Shown here: in pieces, positions 11,492 to 24,697 of the stretch
Layout of the letters: the number at the start of each line of letters is the position of its first letter
Position numbering within the stretch: position 1 is the stretch's first letter
Source of the DNA: Ceratopteris richardii
Lineage: Eukaryota; Streptophyta; Polypodiopsida; Polypodiales; Pteridaceae
Length of the DNA: 64,000 nucleotides
Assembly: GCA_020310875.1 (NCBI GenBank)
Contig: CM035406.1
Location: 219,525,363-219,589,362, forward strand
Direction: 5' to 3'
Translations under genes and position numbers: made by a program
Notes under the pieces: model-generated
Databases searched by the model: none
Seen by the model: the letters and a program-made list of their open reading frames with translations, nothing else
Told to the model about the DNA's origin: nothing

Positions 11492-13171
11492 CTAATGTTC
11501 GCCTGCTTGCGTTGTATCTCCTTGTGCTGACACGTTGATATGAATTTGCTTCCCGGACCTCATGGGACGAGCGGGAACCCTTTTCTCAAATCGATGAATG
11601 TAGGCCATTGCCTCATGAATGGCCTCATCCAATCCTACTGCATCGGCGTGTAGGTTTATGGACTCGATGAACATGTCATCCACGCCTTCCTCTGCCAGCA
11701 ATTGGTTCATGAGTTTCTTGCCTGCTTCCAATGACATTTTATGTTGTTCTTGAACTAGTTGCATGGTTCGATATAGTCTTTTTATTTGTGTCGAATACGT
11801 AGGGGCACTTGCTAACTCTGAAAGTTCGTCATACTCTTGTTCCTCGTAGGCTTCTTCCTCTTGTTCGGTCTCTTGTTCCTCGACGTCGACTTCTACAACT
11901 TGTGGTTGGGTGGGGGCTGATGTTGTTGTATGGGTTTGTGGTTCCTGAGCTCGCTCTGCCTCCGTTTCGAGATTAGAGTCGTAGATTAGTCTAGCCACTT
12001 CTTCATCAGTGAGATCATTGAGAGTAAAGCCCTGTGGAAATTCCAAATCTGATGGGACGGGTGGAAACACCAGATTGGGTCCCTCTGTACTCGGTCTTGG
12101 GAGCCGGATGGTGAATGGCCTAATGCGTCGTGTCTGGGGAGGGGTAATTTCTGGTGTAGTGGTGGCTCCCCTTGGTTGAGCGCAGGGTAGTTGGACTCCC
12201 CCTCTCATCTTCTTTGATGGGGGACCTGCCGCTGATAGCCTTCTCTGGAATTCCTGGGCCCGAGGCCATATGAGTGCCCGCTGAATAGGCACGTCATAGG
12301 CAAGACATCGGTAGATTATCTTGGTTAGAGCACAACATCCGTGAAGCACATTCTTCTGCTTCTTGTTCCACCTTTGATGGGCTAGGTGAATCTGATCTAT
12401 GATCCAATGTGGTATGTTGATGGGGAGGCTTTCTGTCTCTGCCAGATACAAGCTAAACCATATTTTCTTTGGGGGCATGGTGAATCTTTCCTGGGCGGGG
12501 AAAGCAAAATGCTGCATGACGGTCCGTAGGTGAAGAGCGATGGTCGGTGTCATCGCTACCATATCCTTCAGCTTATTGAGATCTTTATGTTTCATTCTGC
12601 CTGGAACCATTGTTTCCTTTTCAGTGGGGATGTGCATACCATACATGCCCAATGCTTCTCGTACCAGATTGAGGGTCAGCTTGAATCTTTTAAGTTCATG
12701 GCCCAGCAGCAGTGAGGGTAACACAAAGGTGCTGTCGCCTCCCTTAGCCCTGCTCGGAGTGATGGTATTGATAAGATAAGAACAACGCAAGAAATCCGGC
12801 TTTGGTAAGTGGGCCTTGAAATAACTATCCAAGCCGGCTTTGGTCCATACTGAACGCATGACTTCGGCATTTTGATAACTCTCAAACTCGCGCGTGAAAA
12901 AATGGTAGCGTCCCCATTTACCATTAAACTCCAATTCAGCTTCCCAGAAATAGGTTCCATCACCCAATGGTCCAGCAACATCACTGAACCAATGAGCGTG
13001 TTTGCCCACCTGAGAGGTGTGTCCCTGAGGAGGATCCTGAATTGGGAGGACATGCACAGCTTGAAGTTCTTGCGGTCTTTCGGTGAGATGTGGCTCGAGG
13101 AGGAGTGTTTCTATATCCACAATTTGTGCGCTGGATCCGGCTTGAGAACTGGCACCTCCTGCTTCTGCCAT
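11492..13171 (-). CDS. Gypsy A second ORF, N-terminal half (env-position protein, unknown function)
   Basis: I place the start at ATG 13171 (MAEAGGASSQAG), because the Gypsy B homologue begins at the equivalent place; the open frame extends to 13225. About 300 residues are strongly conserved with B: HWF..LAGPL, KPDF.RC.YL, TPTEKE, MQHFAFPAQ.RFTMP, IWF.LYLA, WIIDQ, GCCALT.IIY.CLAYD.PI. An acidic, Gln/Glu-rich region and a helical stretch (YSTQIKRLYRTMQLV) follow. The frame ends at TAG 11492-11494, but the same reading frame stays open beyond it. The layout recalls the putative plant transposon protein domain that accompanies some plant Gypsy elements, but I am not confident of homology. Position after pol suggests splicing. 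Confidence 0.75.
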   Translation of the reverse strand: MAEAGGASSQAGSSAQIVDIETLLLEPHLTERPQELQAVHVLPIQDPPQGHTSQVGKHAHWFSDVAGPLGDGTYFWEAELEFNGKWGRYHFFTREFESYQNAEVMRSVWTKAGLDSYFKAHLPKPDFLRCSYLINTITPSRAKGGDSTFVLPSLLLGHELKRFKLTLNLVREALGMYGMHIPTEKETMVPGRMKHKDLNKLKDMVAMTPTIALHLRTVMQHFAFPAQERFTMPPKKIWFSLYLAETESLPINIPHWIIDQIHLAHQRWNKKQKNVLHGCCALTKIIYRCLAYDVPIQRALIWPRAQEFQRRLSAAGPPSKKMRGGVQLPCAQPRGATTTPEITPPQTRRIRPFTIRLPRPSTEGPNLVFPPVPSDLEFPQGFTLNDLTDEEVARLIYDSNLETEAERAQEPQTHTTTSAPTQPQVVEVDVEEQETEQEEEAYEEQEYDELSELASAPTYSTQIKRLYRTMQLVQEQHKMSLEAGKKLMNQLLAEEGVDDMFIESINLHADAVGLDEAIHEAMAYIHRFEKRVPARPMRSGKQIHINVSAQGDTTQAGEH

Positions 13172-13192
13172 GGCCCTGCTTGCTTGTTGGTT

Positions 13193-13208
13193 CTGTGAGA
13201 ATATAGAA
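13193..13208 (-). promoter_or_regulatory. Candidate 3' splice site before Gypsy A second ORF
   Basis: On the minus strand TTCTATATTCTCACAG ends 22 nt before the ORF's ATG at 13171. The pyrimidine run plus CAG fits a plant splice acceptor. Gypsy B has a comparable site at the same place. Confidence 0.45.
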
Positions 13209-13400
13209 CCATGTGTTAACATCATAATGGACAGAATAAATCCGTTGTTGTCCCCGTTACAACATTAACACGAGGTAGATGATGAGTTAGTGGTTAGTAA
13301 GTGCACGATGACAGTGTGTGTAGTTAATGCCTGGTTAGTCCTAGGAGTTAGATGGAAAGGTGAGCTGTCTGACTAATGTAGTTAGTAAGTGGAGATGAAT

Positions 13401-16400
13401 TCACAGATTGGGGTCGGGGGGTTTATTACAAGTCTTAGGTTGCCAAACACCATGAATGACTTTTGGTCTTGGTTTTGTGGAGATTCGGGAGGGTTGCATG
13501 AGTAATTCTACTAGGAGTTGTTGTGTCATCGGGACCCATTTACGAGTGAGTCTGTGCGTGCTTCTGGGCGGCAGTGTGTTCGAGTGTATCCGACAAGAGT
13601 GGGTGGCGGCTGCTTGAGCAAGTAAACTATGTCGGGTAAGATGTGAATTGTGTGGGACTAGTTGCGCCCGCAAGCAAGCCTTAGGCACCCAAATTTGTCT
13701 TGATTGTGGGTCAGCCTTCATCGACTTCTTGGGCACCCAAATGGATTTCACTTTCTCAACAGAGGTTTTAGGAGTCCTCTTATTAGCATCAAGTCGTTGA
13801 TTACTAATAGGAAGTTGAGACCGTTGTTGCGACTTAGTTACGGTCGGCAGCTCGTCTTTCCGCACCCACATTTGTCTCATCGGCTGAGTTGTTCTGCTTC
13901 GCGCGTTCCTTTGGTCTCTCGCTTGGAGAGTCTTCAGTGATTGATCTGCCCTTAGTTGCTGCCTCCTTCTGGTCTTTGGAAAAGAAGGGAGTTCCATTGT
14001 GGTTCTGACTCCTTTTTTGAGATCTTCATTCTTCTGCATCACATAGCCTTGGACAAGAACAGCATGGTCAACTTCATGTGTACCCCTGGAGGGACCAGGA
14101 GTCCGTGTCTTTTCTAGTTCTTTGAGTGCTCCATTATTTAACTCAATTGTAATTCTAGTTTGATTCACCCATACCTGAAGAAGTCCACTTCTTAGGTTTA
14201 AGTTGATGGCTTGGTCATAGATCCAGTCTTGACCCAAGACAAGGGGTTCCGTGAGGTCCTCATCTTGACATACTAGTACTTTAACTGTCATTGCTTCATC
14301 ATGAATATAGAGGGGAAGTTCCACCTCGCCTATGCAAGGGGTTTCCACACCTCCCAATCCTATGAGATATGCTTCCACAGGATTGACAGTTAATTGCAAC
14401 TCTTGACAGTAAGACAATTTAACAGCACTAGTGGCTGCACCTGAGTCAATCAAGGCTCTTACAGTCCTTGCACTCTTTCCTTGTCCTATATCTAAGGTTA
14501 TGAAAGGACGTCGATCGGTTATCTTATGTGAGCTAACACCTAAAACTTCACACATAGCCACGTCATATCCTTGATCTACATATGCATCTTCCCTAGGGTG
14601 CTCTTTCCCTTGTCTTCTTAATTTCATTCTCCGTATGCGCTCTAGGGCTTCCGCTTGAGCTTCTTCTCGAATTCGCTTTTCTTCCTCTTTGCGTTTCTTA
14701 TCAGTATTGAGTCGACTTAGCATTTCCTCCGTGAGGGGTTCCTGATACAACTTGACTCTGCATCCGCTAATATAGTTTGGGAGAACATCACCCTCTAAAG
14801 TGGCTAGTTGTACTGCTCCACTCGTGGAAATCCTGTTGATGATCATAGGTCCGTAGCCTCTCTTTTCTAGCTTCCTTGCATGTTGTTTCAATGTGTAGAC
14901 TAAAACTAGATCTCCTGCTTTCAAGCCCTTATCCTTCACATGGGCATCAAAGTATGCCTTCTGTCATTTCTTAGCTGCATATATCCCTGCAGCTGCTCTC
15001 AGTCTTGTTTCTCCTAATCGTTCAAGGTCAAAAAGCCTAGAGGAGAGTTCATGACCCGTCCATTCATGCTCTTGTGCTACTTTCAGTGTAGGTATTAAGA
15101 AGTCCAAAGGTAGCACGACGTTTTGGCCAAATACCATCTGAAAGGGGGTGGCTTGGAGTACCGTTTTGTAGGCAACTCGGTATGCCCAAACAACATGGTG
15201 TAGCTGTTTGTCCCAATCAGAGCGTTTATTGTTCACTAATTTCGTCAATACACTGCATAAGATCTTGTTGGTGCTCTCAGCCTGGCCATTTGCTTGAGGG
15301 TGATAGGGGGCAGACTTCTTGTGTACTACCAAGAATTCTTGGAGCAGATTTTCAATAACTTCATTTAAGAAATGAGTGCCTCTATCACTAACTAGCTCTA
15401 TAGGTAGCCCGTATCTAGTGAATACATTTTCAAACAAGAATTTAGCAGTTGTTTGAGCATCGTTCTTCGTTGTGGCTTTTACCTCTACCCACTTAGTTAG
15501 ATAGTCTGTTGCAACAATGATATATTCTGCATGGGAACCCTTAGCTGGGGGATTGATAGGACCTACGAAGTCTATTCCCCACTTAGAGAATGCATGTCCA
15601 CCCATCATAGGTTTCAGTGGCATCTCATCTTTGCGTATAGGATACTAAGTTCGCTGACAGACATCACACCATTTCACATAGGTATGTGCATCCATGTGAA
15701 GGGTCGGCCACCAGAAGCCCGCAAATAGTATTGCCTTGATCACCCGATCTGGTCCAAAGTGTCCTCCTGCTACACCTTGGTGAGCAGTGTCCAAGATCTT
15801 GAGATACTCACTCTTATGGACACATAGTCTCAGGTAACCGTCTTTACCACGTTTGTATAGATTATCACCAATAAGTGAGTAATCTTGGGCTTCTTGTTCT
15901 AAACTTCTTTTCCTTGCCAGAGTCATGTCTGGAGGGAATGTTTTCTTCCTCAGGAAGGATACTAGCGGTTCACTCCAATCTGGCACTATGGATACTTGAT
16001 AAAGAGTGGCATGTTCCACAGGTGGTTTAGTGCAACAGATTGGGCATTCCTTGCACAACTTTTGGACATCAGCTTCCATAGTTGGCCAATGCACTCCGAG
16101 TCTCCTTAGTGTCTGTAGGGTTCGTTGTTTTGAGTAGTGTTGCTCTAACGCACCTACATGTGCTAAATGCAACCATTTATTGTACTCGTCCTCTTCCATA
16201 CAACAAGCCAAGATTCCTTGATCTGTGTGCTTGTACATGCTTCCTGCCATGATGTGGTACTTTTGGGCTCTCACAACCTCTCTATTTTGTGTGTTTACTA
16301 CTGGATGGTTAGGCCCGTATGTCAATACTGGTACCAATGGCTTAGCCCACTGCGGCACCACTTCCAAATTAAACAAGTAAGCGTCAGGAAGGTCATCTGA

Positions 16401-19400
16401 TACTCCTTGTGGGGCTTCTCCAGATGTGAGCCTAGAGAGATGATCTGCTCTCAAATGAGTCCTCCCTTTTCTCACCACTACCTCAAAGTCATATTCCATT
16501 AGTAATAGAAACCATCTTACTAATCTACCTGTATTGCATGGCTTGTTCACAAGGTATAACAATGCTTGATGGTCAGTAAAAAATTTAAACTTGTTTGCAA
16601 GCAAATAGTGTCTAAATTTCTTAACTGCATATACCATGCCTAAGCCTTCTCTCTCAGTAGTGGTGTAATTTCGTTCAGCTGCATTCAATTGTCTACTGGC
16701 ATAGGCAATTGGAAGATCCATGTTACCTTCACTAGTAGGTTGTGCAAGCACACATCCAATGGCATAATTGGATGCATCCACGTGAACATGGAATGGCTTA
16801 TTCCAATCTGGTGTGGTTAAGATTGGTGCTGAACATAATCGCCGTTTAAGCTCATTGAAGGAATTCTCACATTCCTCAGTCCACTCAAAGTTTGTCAGAA
16901 GTCCGTACATGGGCTTTGCAATGACAGCATACATGTGTATAAATCGTCGGTAATAACCACAATGCCCCATGAAAGCTTGTACTTCCTTGACATTCTTTGG
17001 CCTAGGTAGCTCTGCTATAGCTCTCACTTTCTCTTCGTCAGTAGATATGCCATTCTTTGACACTATGTGCCCTAAAATCTTGCCTTGCCTGACCATGAAA
17101 ACACATTTTTCTGGGTTCAGGCAGACTTGATATTCTCTACATTTGTCAAAGATTTGTCTGAGTTCAGGGATATGGGTTTGTCTGATGTTGGAATGAGCAC
17201 AAAGGTCATCAACATAGACCTCTAAATTCTTCCTCAGGAACTCCTTAAATACATGGCACATTAATCTCTGGAAGGTTGCTGGTGCATTGGTAAGCCCAAA
17301 TGGCATTACTCTAAAGGCAAAAATGCCCCACTCTGTGGCAAAAGCTGTCTTATGCTGATCTTCTGGAGCTATGGCTACTTGATTGTAGCCCGAAAATCCA
17401 TCGAGGAAGCTGTACACTTCCTTGCCTGCTACTCTTTCTAAGAGATGCTCTCTGATAGGAAGCAGATAGTTATCCCGAATTGTGGCTGCATTAACCTTCT
17501 TCAAGTTAATGCACACAGCAGCTTGCCATTCTTCTTGGGCACCACTACGATGGGGGATACCCATTCAGTGTGCTCAATTTCATAGATAAATCCAGCTTCG
17601 ACTAGTCTATCTATCTCCTCTTTGATTTTGGCAGCGTAATTATCGTTATATGTATAGGGCTTTTGCTTAGAGGGTTTAGCATCTGAGGTCATGGGGATAG
17701 TGTGTGAGCATATATCAGGGTCAACACCTTTCAAATCCTTGTAACTCCAAGCGAATACATCTCTGTATTCTCTTAGCAAGGCTATTAACGCATGCTCTTC
17801 TTCCTCTGTTAGGTCATGGCCTATGTACGTGCATCTCTCCTCTCCTTCGTCTAGGGCCACTACTATTTTCTTGGTGGTTTCTTTGTTATCATAGGCCTCT
17901 CCTGATTGCGCCTCTCGTTTAGGCATTCTTATCATGACTCTCCTGTCGTCTATCTCGTACTTCTTAAAATTTTCTGGGACCTCAAACAAAGATTCTTCCT
18001 CTTCTGGTGAGACTTCTCTCTTCTTTCGTTTCTTTGCTTCTTCCTTAGGGGTCACATGTGTGGCTAATCTTACATCGTTTGTAAGCTCTCCATGCCTCTG
18101 GGGTCGAAATTCTACTTCATGGAAGTATTCTTCATCTGATGCAAATGGTGGGTCCATAATGATCGACTCTAGATCGGAGTCACTTGCATCCTCAAATGCA
18201 TCAGGGCTAGGTTCGCATTCTTCTAGAACTGCCTCTCCCATGATTGGCTCTATGGAGAAGACTGAAATATCATAACCATCCTCATCACAGTGAGGTGTCC
18301 ATTGTTCCTCATTGATGGCTACATCCATGGTTGCTAAAATTTCTGCCCAGCCGTGAGGTTCGAATTCTTCGTCTGGAAAAACTACAGGTGCATAGGCTGG
18401 GTCTTGGATTGATCTATGGGTTTCTTTTGCACCTACCTCTCTGGCTTTTTCTCTCTTCTCTTCGTCTACTGCTACTTTGCACATCCATAAGTGGGTGTCT
18501 TCATGCATCCAAGAGGATCCTGACCCCATGGAATGCACCGATTCCGTATCATCTTTGGCTCTATGGATGGGATTCCATTGGATAGGAGGTACATCTCTAT
18601 GAGAGTAATCCTTAAGATTGACTTTGGTCGTAACACCTAAGTGCTGCAGGTACAAAGAATTGGTTCCCCAGTCCTGTACCACTTGCAACTGTCGCATAAA
18701 TGGTCTTCCCAAAATCATCTCATAGGCATGATTTTTGCTGAAGTCACATATAGCAAATGTATGCTCAAACTCGACACCACAGGTGGTGAGAGTTATTCCT
18801 TCTAGCAATCCTAAGGGTCTCTCAATATGACTATCGGCCATCTGCAATTTCATTCTCGTTGGCCTGAGTGCTGGCTTGCCCCAACGCTTCCATAGGGAAG
18901 TGGTGGCAATTGCCACTCCTGCGCCTGAGTCCAAAATTGCCTTGGTGGTGTACTCCTGGTAGGTAATGGGAAGATAGGTGTTCCCTTCTTCACCTTCACA
19001 CATATCTCCTATCTTATCCAAGGGCATCTCTAGCACTGTTCTATGTGATCCTACCTGGGAACGAGGTTTTGCTATCTCTGGTACTTGTTTGGCGACATGT
19101 TTCCATAATTCAGGTCTAACCTTGAGTAGCTCTTCTAACTTGAGATTGCACTGCACTTTAGTGTTTTTCACTACCTCTGTGTTCCTAGGTAAGACTGAAT
19201 CTTCGTTTCTTACCATGACTGTAGGTGTTCTCATACAGGTGGACTTAGTTTCCCATGGACCCGTAAAGTGGGGTAATTCTTGTAAAGAGTTCGACTCGAA
19301 GTCTAGTCTTTCTTGAGAGTGGGTACTCTCTTGTTCCTCATAAATGGATGGGATATCTTGTGGGAATTGGTCATGTGCCTCGTCCACAAGTTCAATAGGA

Positions 19401-22400
19401 GGAGGGACTTCACTTTCTTTAGCCCATTTGTCTTCTTGAATCTCTCGCAGGAATTCTGGTGTGAATCGATTCATAGAAGATGATGTGTCCGGCTCCGTAG
19501 AGTTAGGCACATAGGCTTCAGGCACATAGGCTTCTTGAGCAGGAATGCTTACTCTTTCACTTGCCTTGCCCTTGTGTTGAGAGGCTGGTTCCTTTGGTGA
19601 TTGTGCCATTAGATTCTCTATTCTTTCTAGGGACGGGGGGTTGTCTGGTTCAGTGGAATTGGCCACATAAACTTTTGATGGGGGATGGGTCATGTTTTTG
19701 CTTGCTTTCTCCCTTTCTTGATTTTTTTCTTCCTTGGCAGATCTTGCAATTATGCCCTCTAACTTCTCTAGAAGTCCATCCAAGTGTAATTGCGTCTTGG
19801 CTGAGCCCGAGTAATTGAAGAGGCGACTGGCTTCAAACATAGTCTGAGCCAATGCGACCATTTTCGCGCAAAGCTTGGTTCTTTCTATCTCTAGGTCAGC
19901 TCTAGGGTAACACTTGTCATGATCCGTGACATTTGGCCCTTCTTGGATTCTGGCCTGATATGCTTTAAGCATCATGTCTATGTCTTCAGGAGTGGGATCA
20001 GCTAATACTGATCCTACTCTAGGGGGTGGTGGAATCGTATGAGGTGGGTTGGAAGGTGGCGGATTGGATGGCGTTGGGAATGGTGGTGGTGGGATAGTGT
20101 GAGAGGGAGTTTGAGATGTGAGTTCAGTTATCCTGGCTTTGGTTTCTCTTATGCTTTCCTCAAGTTCACTCATCTTTTTAGCCCATTGTCTCTTCATTCT
20201 TTCCCGACTATCTTTCCATGCTCTAGTCCTTTTCTTTGTCACGCTCTCGGGTTCACTAGCCTCTGGGTTCTTATCCTGGTCTACCCCTTGGTTCTACTGC
20301 AATGCCTGAGCTCTAGTCACGACCTGTACTGGTGCAGTGGATGTCACACTTCCTGTGGAGTCTACCACCAACCCAATAACGTTAATAGGGGTGATTTTTG
20401 GCATATTATTAGGATTCTTAGGGCAATCTCGTAAGAGATGCTCCTTTCCACATTCTTGGCAAAAGCCCTGAATTGTCACTGACTGGGGTTGCGTAGGTGG
20501 AGGTAAGGGACAGTCACGAATGAGGTGATCCCCCTGACATCTGTAGCATGGTCCTCTAGGGAATGGGGGTCTTACCTGCCTAGGTTGAGGCTTAGGATTT
20601 GGGTTTGTATACATGACGTTTATGTACTCTGACTCCCAACTAGGTTCATTTGGCTCTTCACTATAGTAAGACTCACCATGTTCAGGAGATTGCATGTAGT
20701 AAGCATGGGGGCTATCGACATGTGTAGAATCAAAGCTATGGTCACTGGGGTCACTTTCAGAAAGCAGTGGTGTTACAGGGACTATAGCTCTATTGAGGTT
20801 TTCTTCTGCTACTGCATATTTTACTGGGATCGCATTAGCTGGGGCAGGGGGTTGTTGAGGGCTGAGGCCTTTGTTGGTTTTGGTATGGTTGCTGATAAGG
20901 TTGTTGTGGCCTGCCATATGGTTGTGGAAGGTACGGGTTCTGGTATCTTCCCTGCTGAGGGTATGGCTGAGGGTAGGGTTGCCTAACCGCCTGCTTGTTG
21001 TATGGGCAATCTTGTGCTGTGTGATTTGTGTATCTCCGTTCTATGGTGCAGTACTGGCTACTAGGATTAACTTGGGGTTGAGCCATAATGGGGCAGACAT
21101 TCGCCATGTGGTCGCCACCACAAGTATAACATCTTTTCACTGGGGCAAATCTAGGAATTTGTTTACTAGAGACGCCTAATTTTTGAGCTACTTTTTCCGC
21201 AAGTTCCTCGATTGATGTGGATTGCGTGGAAGAGATGTTAGAGGCACTATCCGAATCTTTGTATATCTTGGAAAGCTCTAACTCCTCCCCTAGGTTATCC
21301 TCAATGTCAATACACCTGCGTACACACTCTTCTATGGTCCTAGGGTCCTTCAAGTACACATAAGATCTCAATTTAGTACTTAGCAATCCATCCAGGAATA
21401 AAGCCACTTGCTTAGCTGGTGTGGGTAGCTCCGAGACAGGGCATCTTTCTAAGTATTGCCTAAATCTCCTTCCTGCAAGTCTCACGGTCTCTTGCGGGGT
21501 TTGCTTGAAGCTGTGAATCAGCGAGGAGGTATTATGCCTTATGCCACTCTTAGAGAATTCAATAATGAAAGCCTCTAGGTGGTCTATGCTCCTGAACTGC
21601 CTCTCATTTAGTGGCTGAAACCATGTCAGGGCAGTGTTCCTAAGGGTCAGACCAAAGGCATTGTACTGCGTGAATAGATCCTCCACTTGTTCGGCTCTCA
21701 GGACTTGCCTAAACTCAGCCACATGATCGTATGGATCTCCAGTGCCATCGAAGTAGTTCTTCATGGACTTAACTAGCTGAGTCGGTCTCAAAGTCCTTGT
21801 GTGCTCTCTAGGTCGTGGTAGAGGGAAGTCATCCGCATTTCTTTGATTCCTGTGAGCTCTAAGTATCTCAGGTTCTACTCTATTTGTTTCCGCCCTCGTT
21901 CTTTCTCTGCCCACTGGGTTGGCAAAGCTTACTTCCGGCCTTTCTCTATGTCTGTCTCTTTGAGTTCCATGAGCTTGGGATGTTCCAGCTCCAGGGTGAC
22001 CATAGGATACATTCGATCTTGGTTGGGGGAAAACGAATTCACCCTTCCAAGTGTAAGCATGCCTATCATTTTCCGTAACCACAAAGATCCTCTCCGAAGC
22101 GTGATGTAAGTAGGTCACTCTGCCTAGGCTATCAAGATCCTTAAACTCATAGATCATGATTGTTCCTATATCAGTTGGCTGATCAGATTTATACCCCCAA
22201 AAGGCTTCGTCAGTTTCTCGATTGAGGAGCAAATCTATGCTCTTATTATCCTGGGGAATCCACTCTGGTGTAATAATCCTAGTGAGAACCGATTTGCCTC
22301 GAGGGGTTCTAGGTTCTGTACCCATGTTTCCTTGCTCTAGGTCCCCTAAGTCCGCTTCTGAGATCACATTTCCAAATTCGTCCGTCCTATCTGGGTGACT

Positions 22401-22799
22401 GGTGACTACGTATATGGTTCCTTCTTTGTCCAAGTATGCTCCGTTTTCAAACTTGACAGCTGGGTGCTCTAATCCAATGGATTGATCAGGATTCTTAATC
22501 TGTACCACAGATCTTCCTAGGCCATCCTCATAGATGCTGGCACCTAATCGGTTGGACCTAAGGTATTCCAACTGCGTTTTGTATGGGCCTTCTACCCTGT
22601 GCAAGTATGGCACTCCTGAACTTCCTGTAGGTCTGTCCATGCCTTGAGACATCTCTGATTCACTGGTATCAGAGCTAGGGTAATGTGAGTGGTGACTCAA
22701 CTGCTGGGCCCAAGACCTCACAGTATGGTTGACACTAGCCTCTGAAGACCTAAGGCTTTGTCTCTCTCTTACTAGGTGTCGTCCTGATCTAAGGTTCAT
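13401..22799 (-). pseudogene. Gypsy A gag-pol polyprotein, broken in five places
   Basis: This is collinear with the intact Gypsy C frame. It starts at ATG 22799 (MNLRSGRHLVRERQ) and ends at 13401. Lesions against C: an 8-bp deletion near 20850; TAG at 20294-20296 where C has CAG; a one-base deletion near 17530 inside RT (after KKNGKL); TAG at 15645-15647 where C has CAG; TGA at 14964-14966 where B has CGA. All domains remain visible: gag, knuckles CYTCGGDHMANVC, CYRCQGDHLIRDC and CQECGKEHLLRDC, protease AILDSGAG, RT with YVDD, RNase H, two H2C2 modules, integrase, second protease ALIDSGAAT and IWVPK repeats. It cannot supply its own enzymes. Confidence 0.93.
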
Positions 22800-23734
22800 A
22801 TGCCTAACTGATTAACCCAATTTGTCCCAGGTACCACCACGTTTCTGAGTCCTTTGTATCAATTACTTAATTCCCTTTTTATGTTGATTATCGTGTTTAT
22901 ACTCTTGTCTGATATCACGTCGTTAGGAATACTTGAGTTTAATTTTGCACTTTAGTTTGGTCGTTTCACGTTAGGTTCTTTTCCTTTAAGGTTGTCGTTC
23001 ACACACACACAGGTTATCTCTTGACTTGCACTTGATTTCTTAGATAGTCTTTGATTTATCTCGTGCCTATCGTTGCCTAGAATTACTTCTAACACTACCC
23101 GCACTTAGCCTAAACTAAGAATTGATAGAGGGTGTTGCGGGTTTTCCAACCTTGAGTTCCTTCCCTTGTGTTGTTGCCTTGATGTGCCCAGGACGCGTGT
23201 TCCCAAGCCTGCACTTACTCTTGCCTTGCGTACCCTTCGCTGCTCTCAAAGGATCTGTAAAAGGCCCACTGTTAGCTCAAGACTTAAATTCAAAAGACAG
23301 AACCAAGCACTTTCATTCATGTAACACTTCACCAATTTGCACTATGATTTTTTTGGACACAACTCTAGAGATCCCTGAACTTTGTTCCCCCTGGGTATGG
23401 TCAACTTCAAAATACCCTATCTAATATTCCTGATCTTAATTTAACCGTAACCAGTCGATGTTTTTGTTGTACTCCCCGCGAGCTTTCCAACAAAACAAAA
23501 ATCACGGCAAACGGATTTCGTATGAGAAAGTTATGCCAGCTCAGGGTTTTGGGGCTAAGATAGGATTAAACTAGATTAACAGGCAAACAGGAATTCTCGA
23601 GTTACTTGGGTCATGCTCTCGTAATGCAATACTACACCATAGTGTTTGTCCCACACTTGGCCAAAATTTAGACCATCATTTTTGCCTTGAAAATTTGACC
23701 TAATTTGCCCTTCTAACGTGTTCGCAAAGTCTGT

Positions 23735-24215
23735 CGGTCGCGATTGACAGGTCAGTCGCGATCGACGTGTCGATCGCGATTGACAGGTTTGTCGTGGCTG
23801 TCAGTCGCGATTGACGTGTCGATCGCGATTGACAGGTGGCTCGAAAAGTCAATCAGTCGTGGTCAAAGGATTGTTGACTCTGTCAGACACGATTGATGGG
23901 TCGATCGCGATTGACAGGTCGATCGCGAGGGTCTGTCCGTCGTGGTCAAACAGTCGTTGACTGTGTCGGTCGCGATTGACAGAGCCGTCGTGGGCTGTCA
24001 GTCGCGATTGATCAGTCGATCACGATTGATGGCTCGATCGCGATTGACACATGTCACGTGTATGGTCCGTCGGTTGTGGTCAATCGGTCGTTGACTCTGT
24101 CGGTCGCGATTGACAGAGCCGTTGTGGGCTGTCGGTCGCGATTGACGTGTCGATCGCGATTGACAGGTCTGTCCATCGTGGTTTGTCGATCGCGATTGAT
24201 AGAGCGATCGTGATT
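23735..24215 (-). repeat. Gypsy A leader array of TCGCGA-centred near-palindromes
   Basis: About 14 exact TCGCGA cores, plus several one-base variants (such as TCGTGA and TCACGA), lie in units close to CTGTCGGTCGCGATTGACAG. One further unit stands apart at 24320-24339. Spacing is irregular and partly higher-order. The units resemble a 20-nt palindrome with mismatches near the core. Confidence 0.88.
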
Positions 24216-24647
24216 GACAGAAATCTGAGGAGTTTCAAAATTCTAAGCACATTTTTGGGAAGCTCTAGGCCTGTAGATCATGGTTTTGCACTTTGTTTGG
24301 CAATTTGAGCATTTTTTCTGTCGGTCGCGATTGACAGAGGTCGGCGACACACAGACAGTTACTTCGAATTCCGTACCTGCGCAGAGTGCTGGGGACGATG
24401 ATGTGACCTGTACCTGCAAGACAGCTCAAGAAACATGCAAAAACAGCGCACACAATTTCGCTCTCTCGCTCTCTCTCACAAGTGAAATGAGGGAAATGAG
24501 GTGGAGATGGTGATATAATAAAAAAACTGAAATTTTCGCGATGATGGAAATGGAGGTGGAAGATGGTGATGATGGTGGTGAGGTAAGAAAGAGAAAAATA
24601 GGAAAAGTGGAGAAATTACCTACAACGCCAACGTCTCCAATCTACGT

Positions 24648-24655
24648 CTTACCAT
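24648..24655 (-). promoter_or_regulatory. Candidate 5' splice site in Gypsy A leader
   Basis: The minus strand reads GATG followed by GTAAGAC, a good donor match, about 25 nt after the primer-binding site. The string is conserved in Gypsy C at 52511-52520. Confidence 0.4.
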
Positions 24656-24676
24656 CACACTCTCGTCCTCAAAGCT

Positions 24677-24697
24677 CGATCCCCGACAACGGCGCCA
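24677..24697 (-). other. Gypsy A primer-binding site (tRNA-Asp)
   Basis: On the minus strand TGGCGCCGTTGTCGGGGATC follows the LTR by eight bases. It matches the 3' end of plant tRNA-Asp with one mismatch; Gypsy C has the perfect version. Confidence 0.88.

Noticed and set aside
11492..13171. Envelope gene in the env position
   Set aside because: No signal peptide, transmembrane helix or furin-like site is visible in A or B, and the downstream region is a coiled coil with globular domains. The position alone is not enough.
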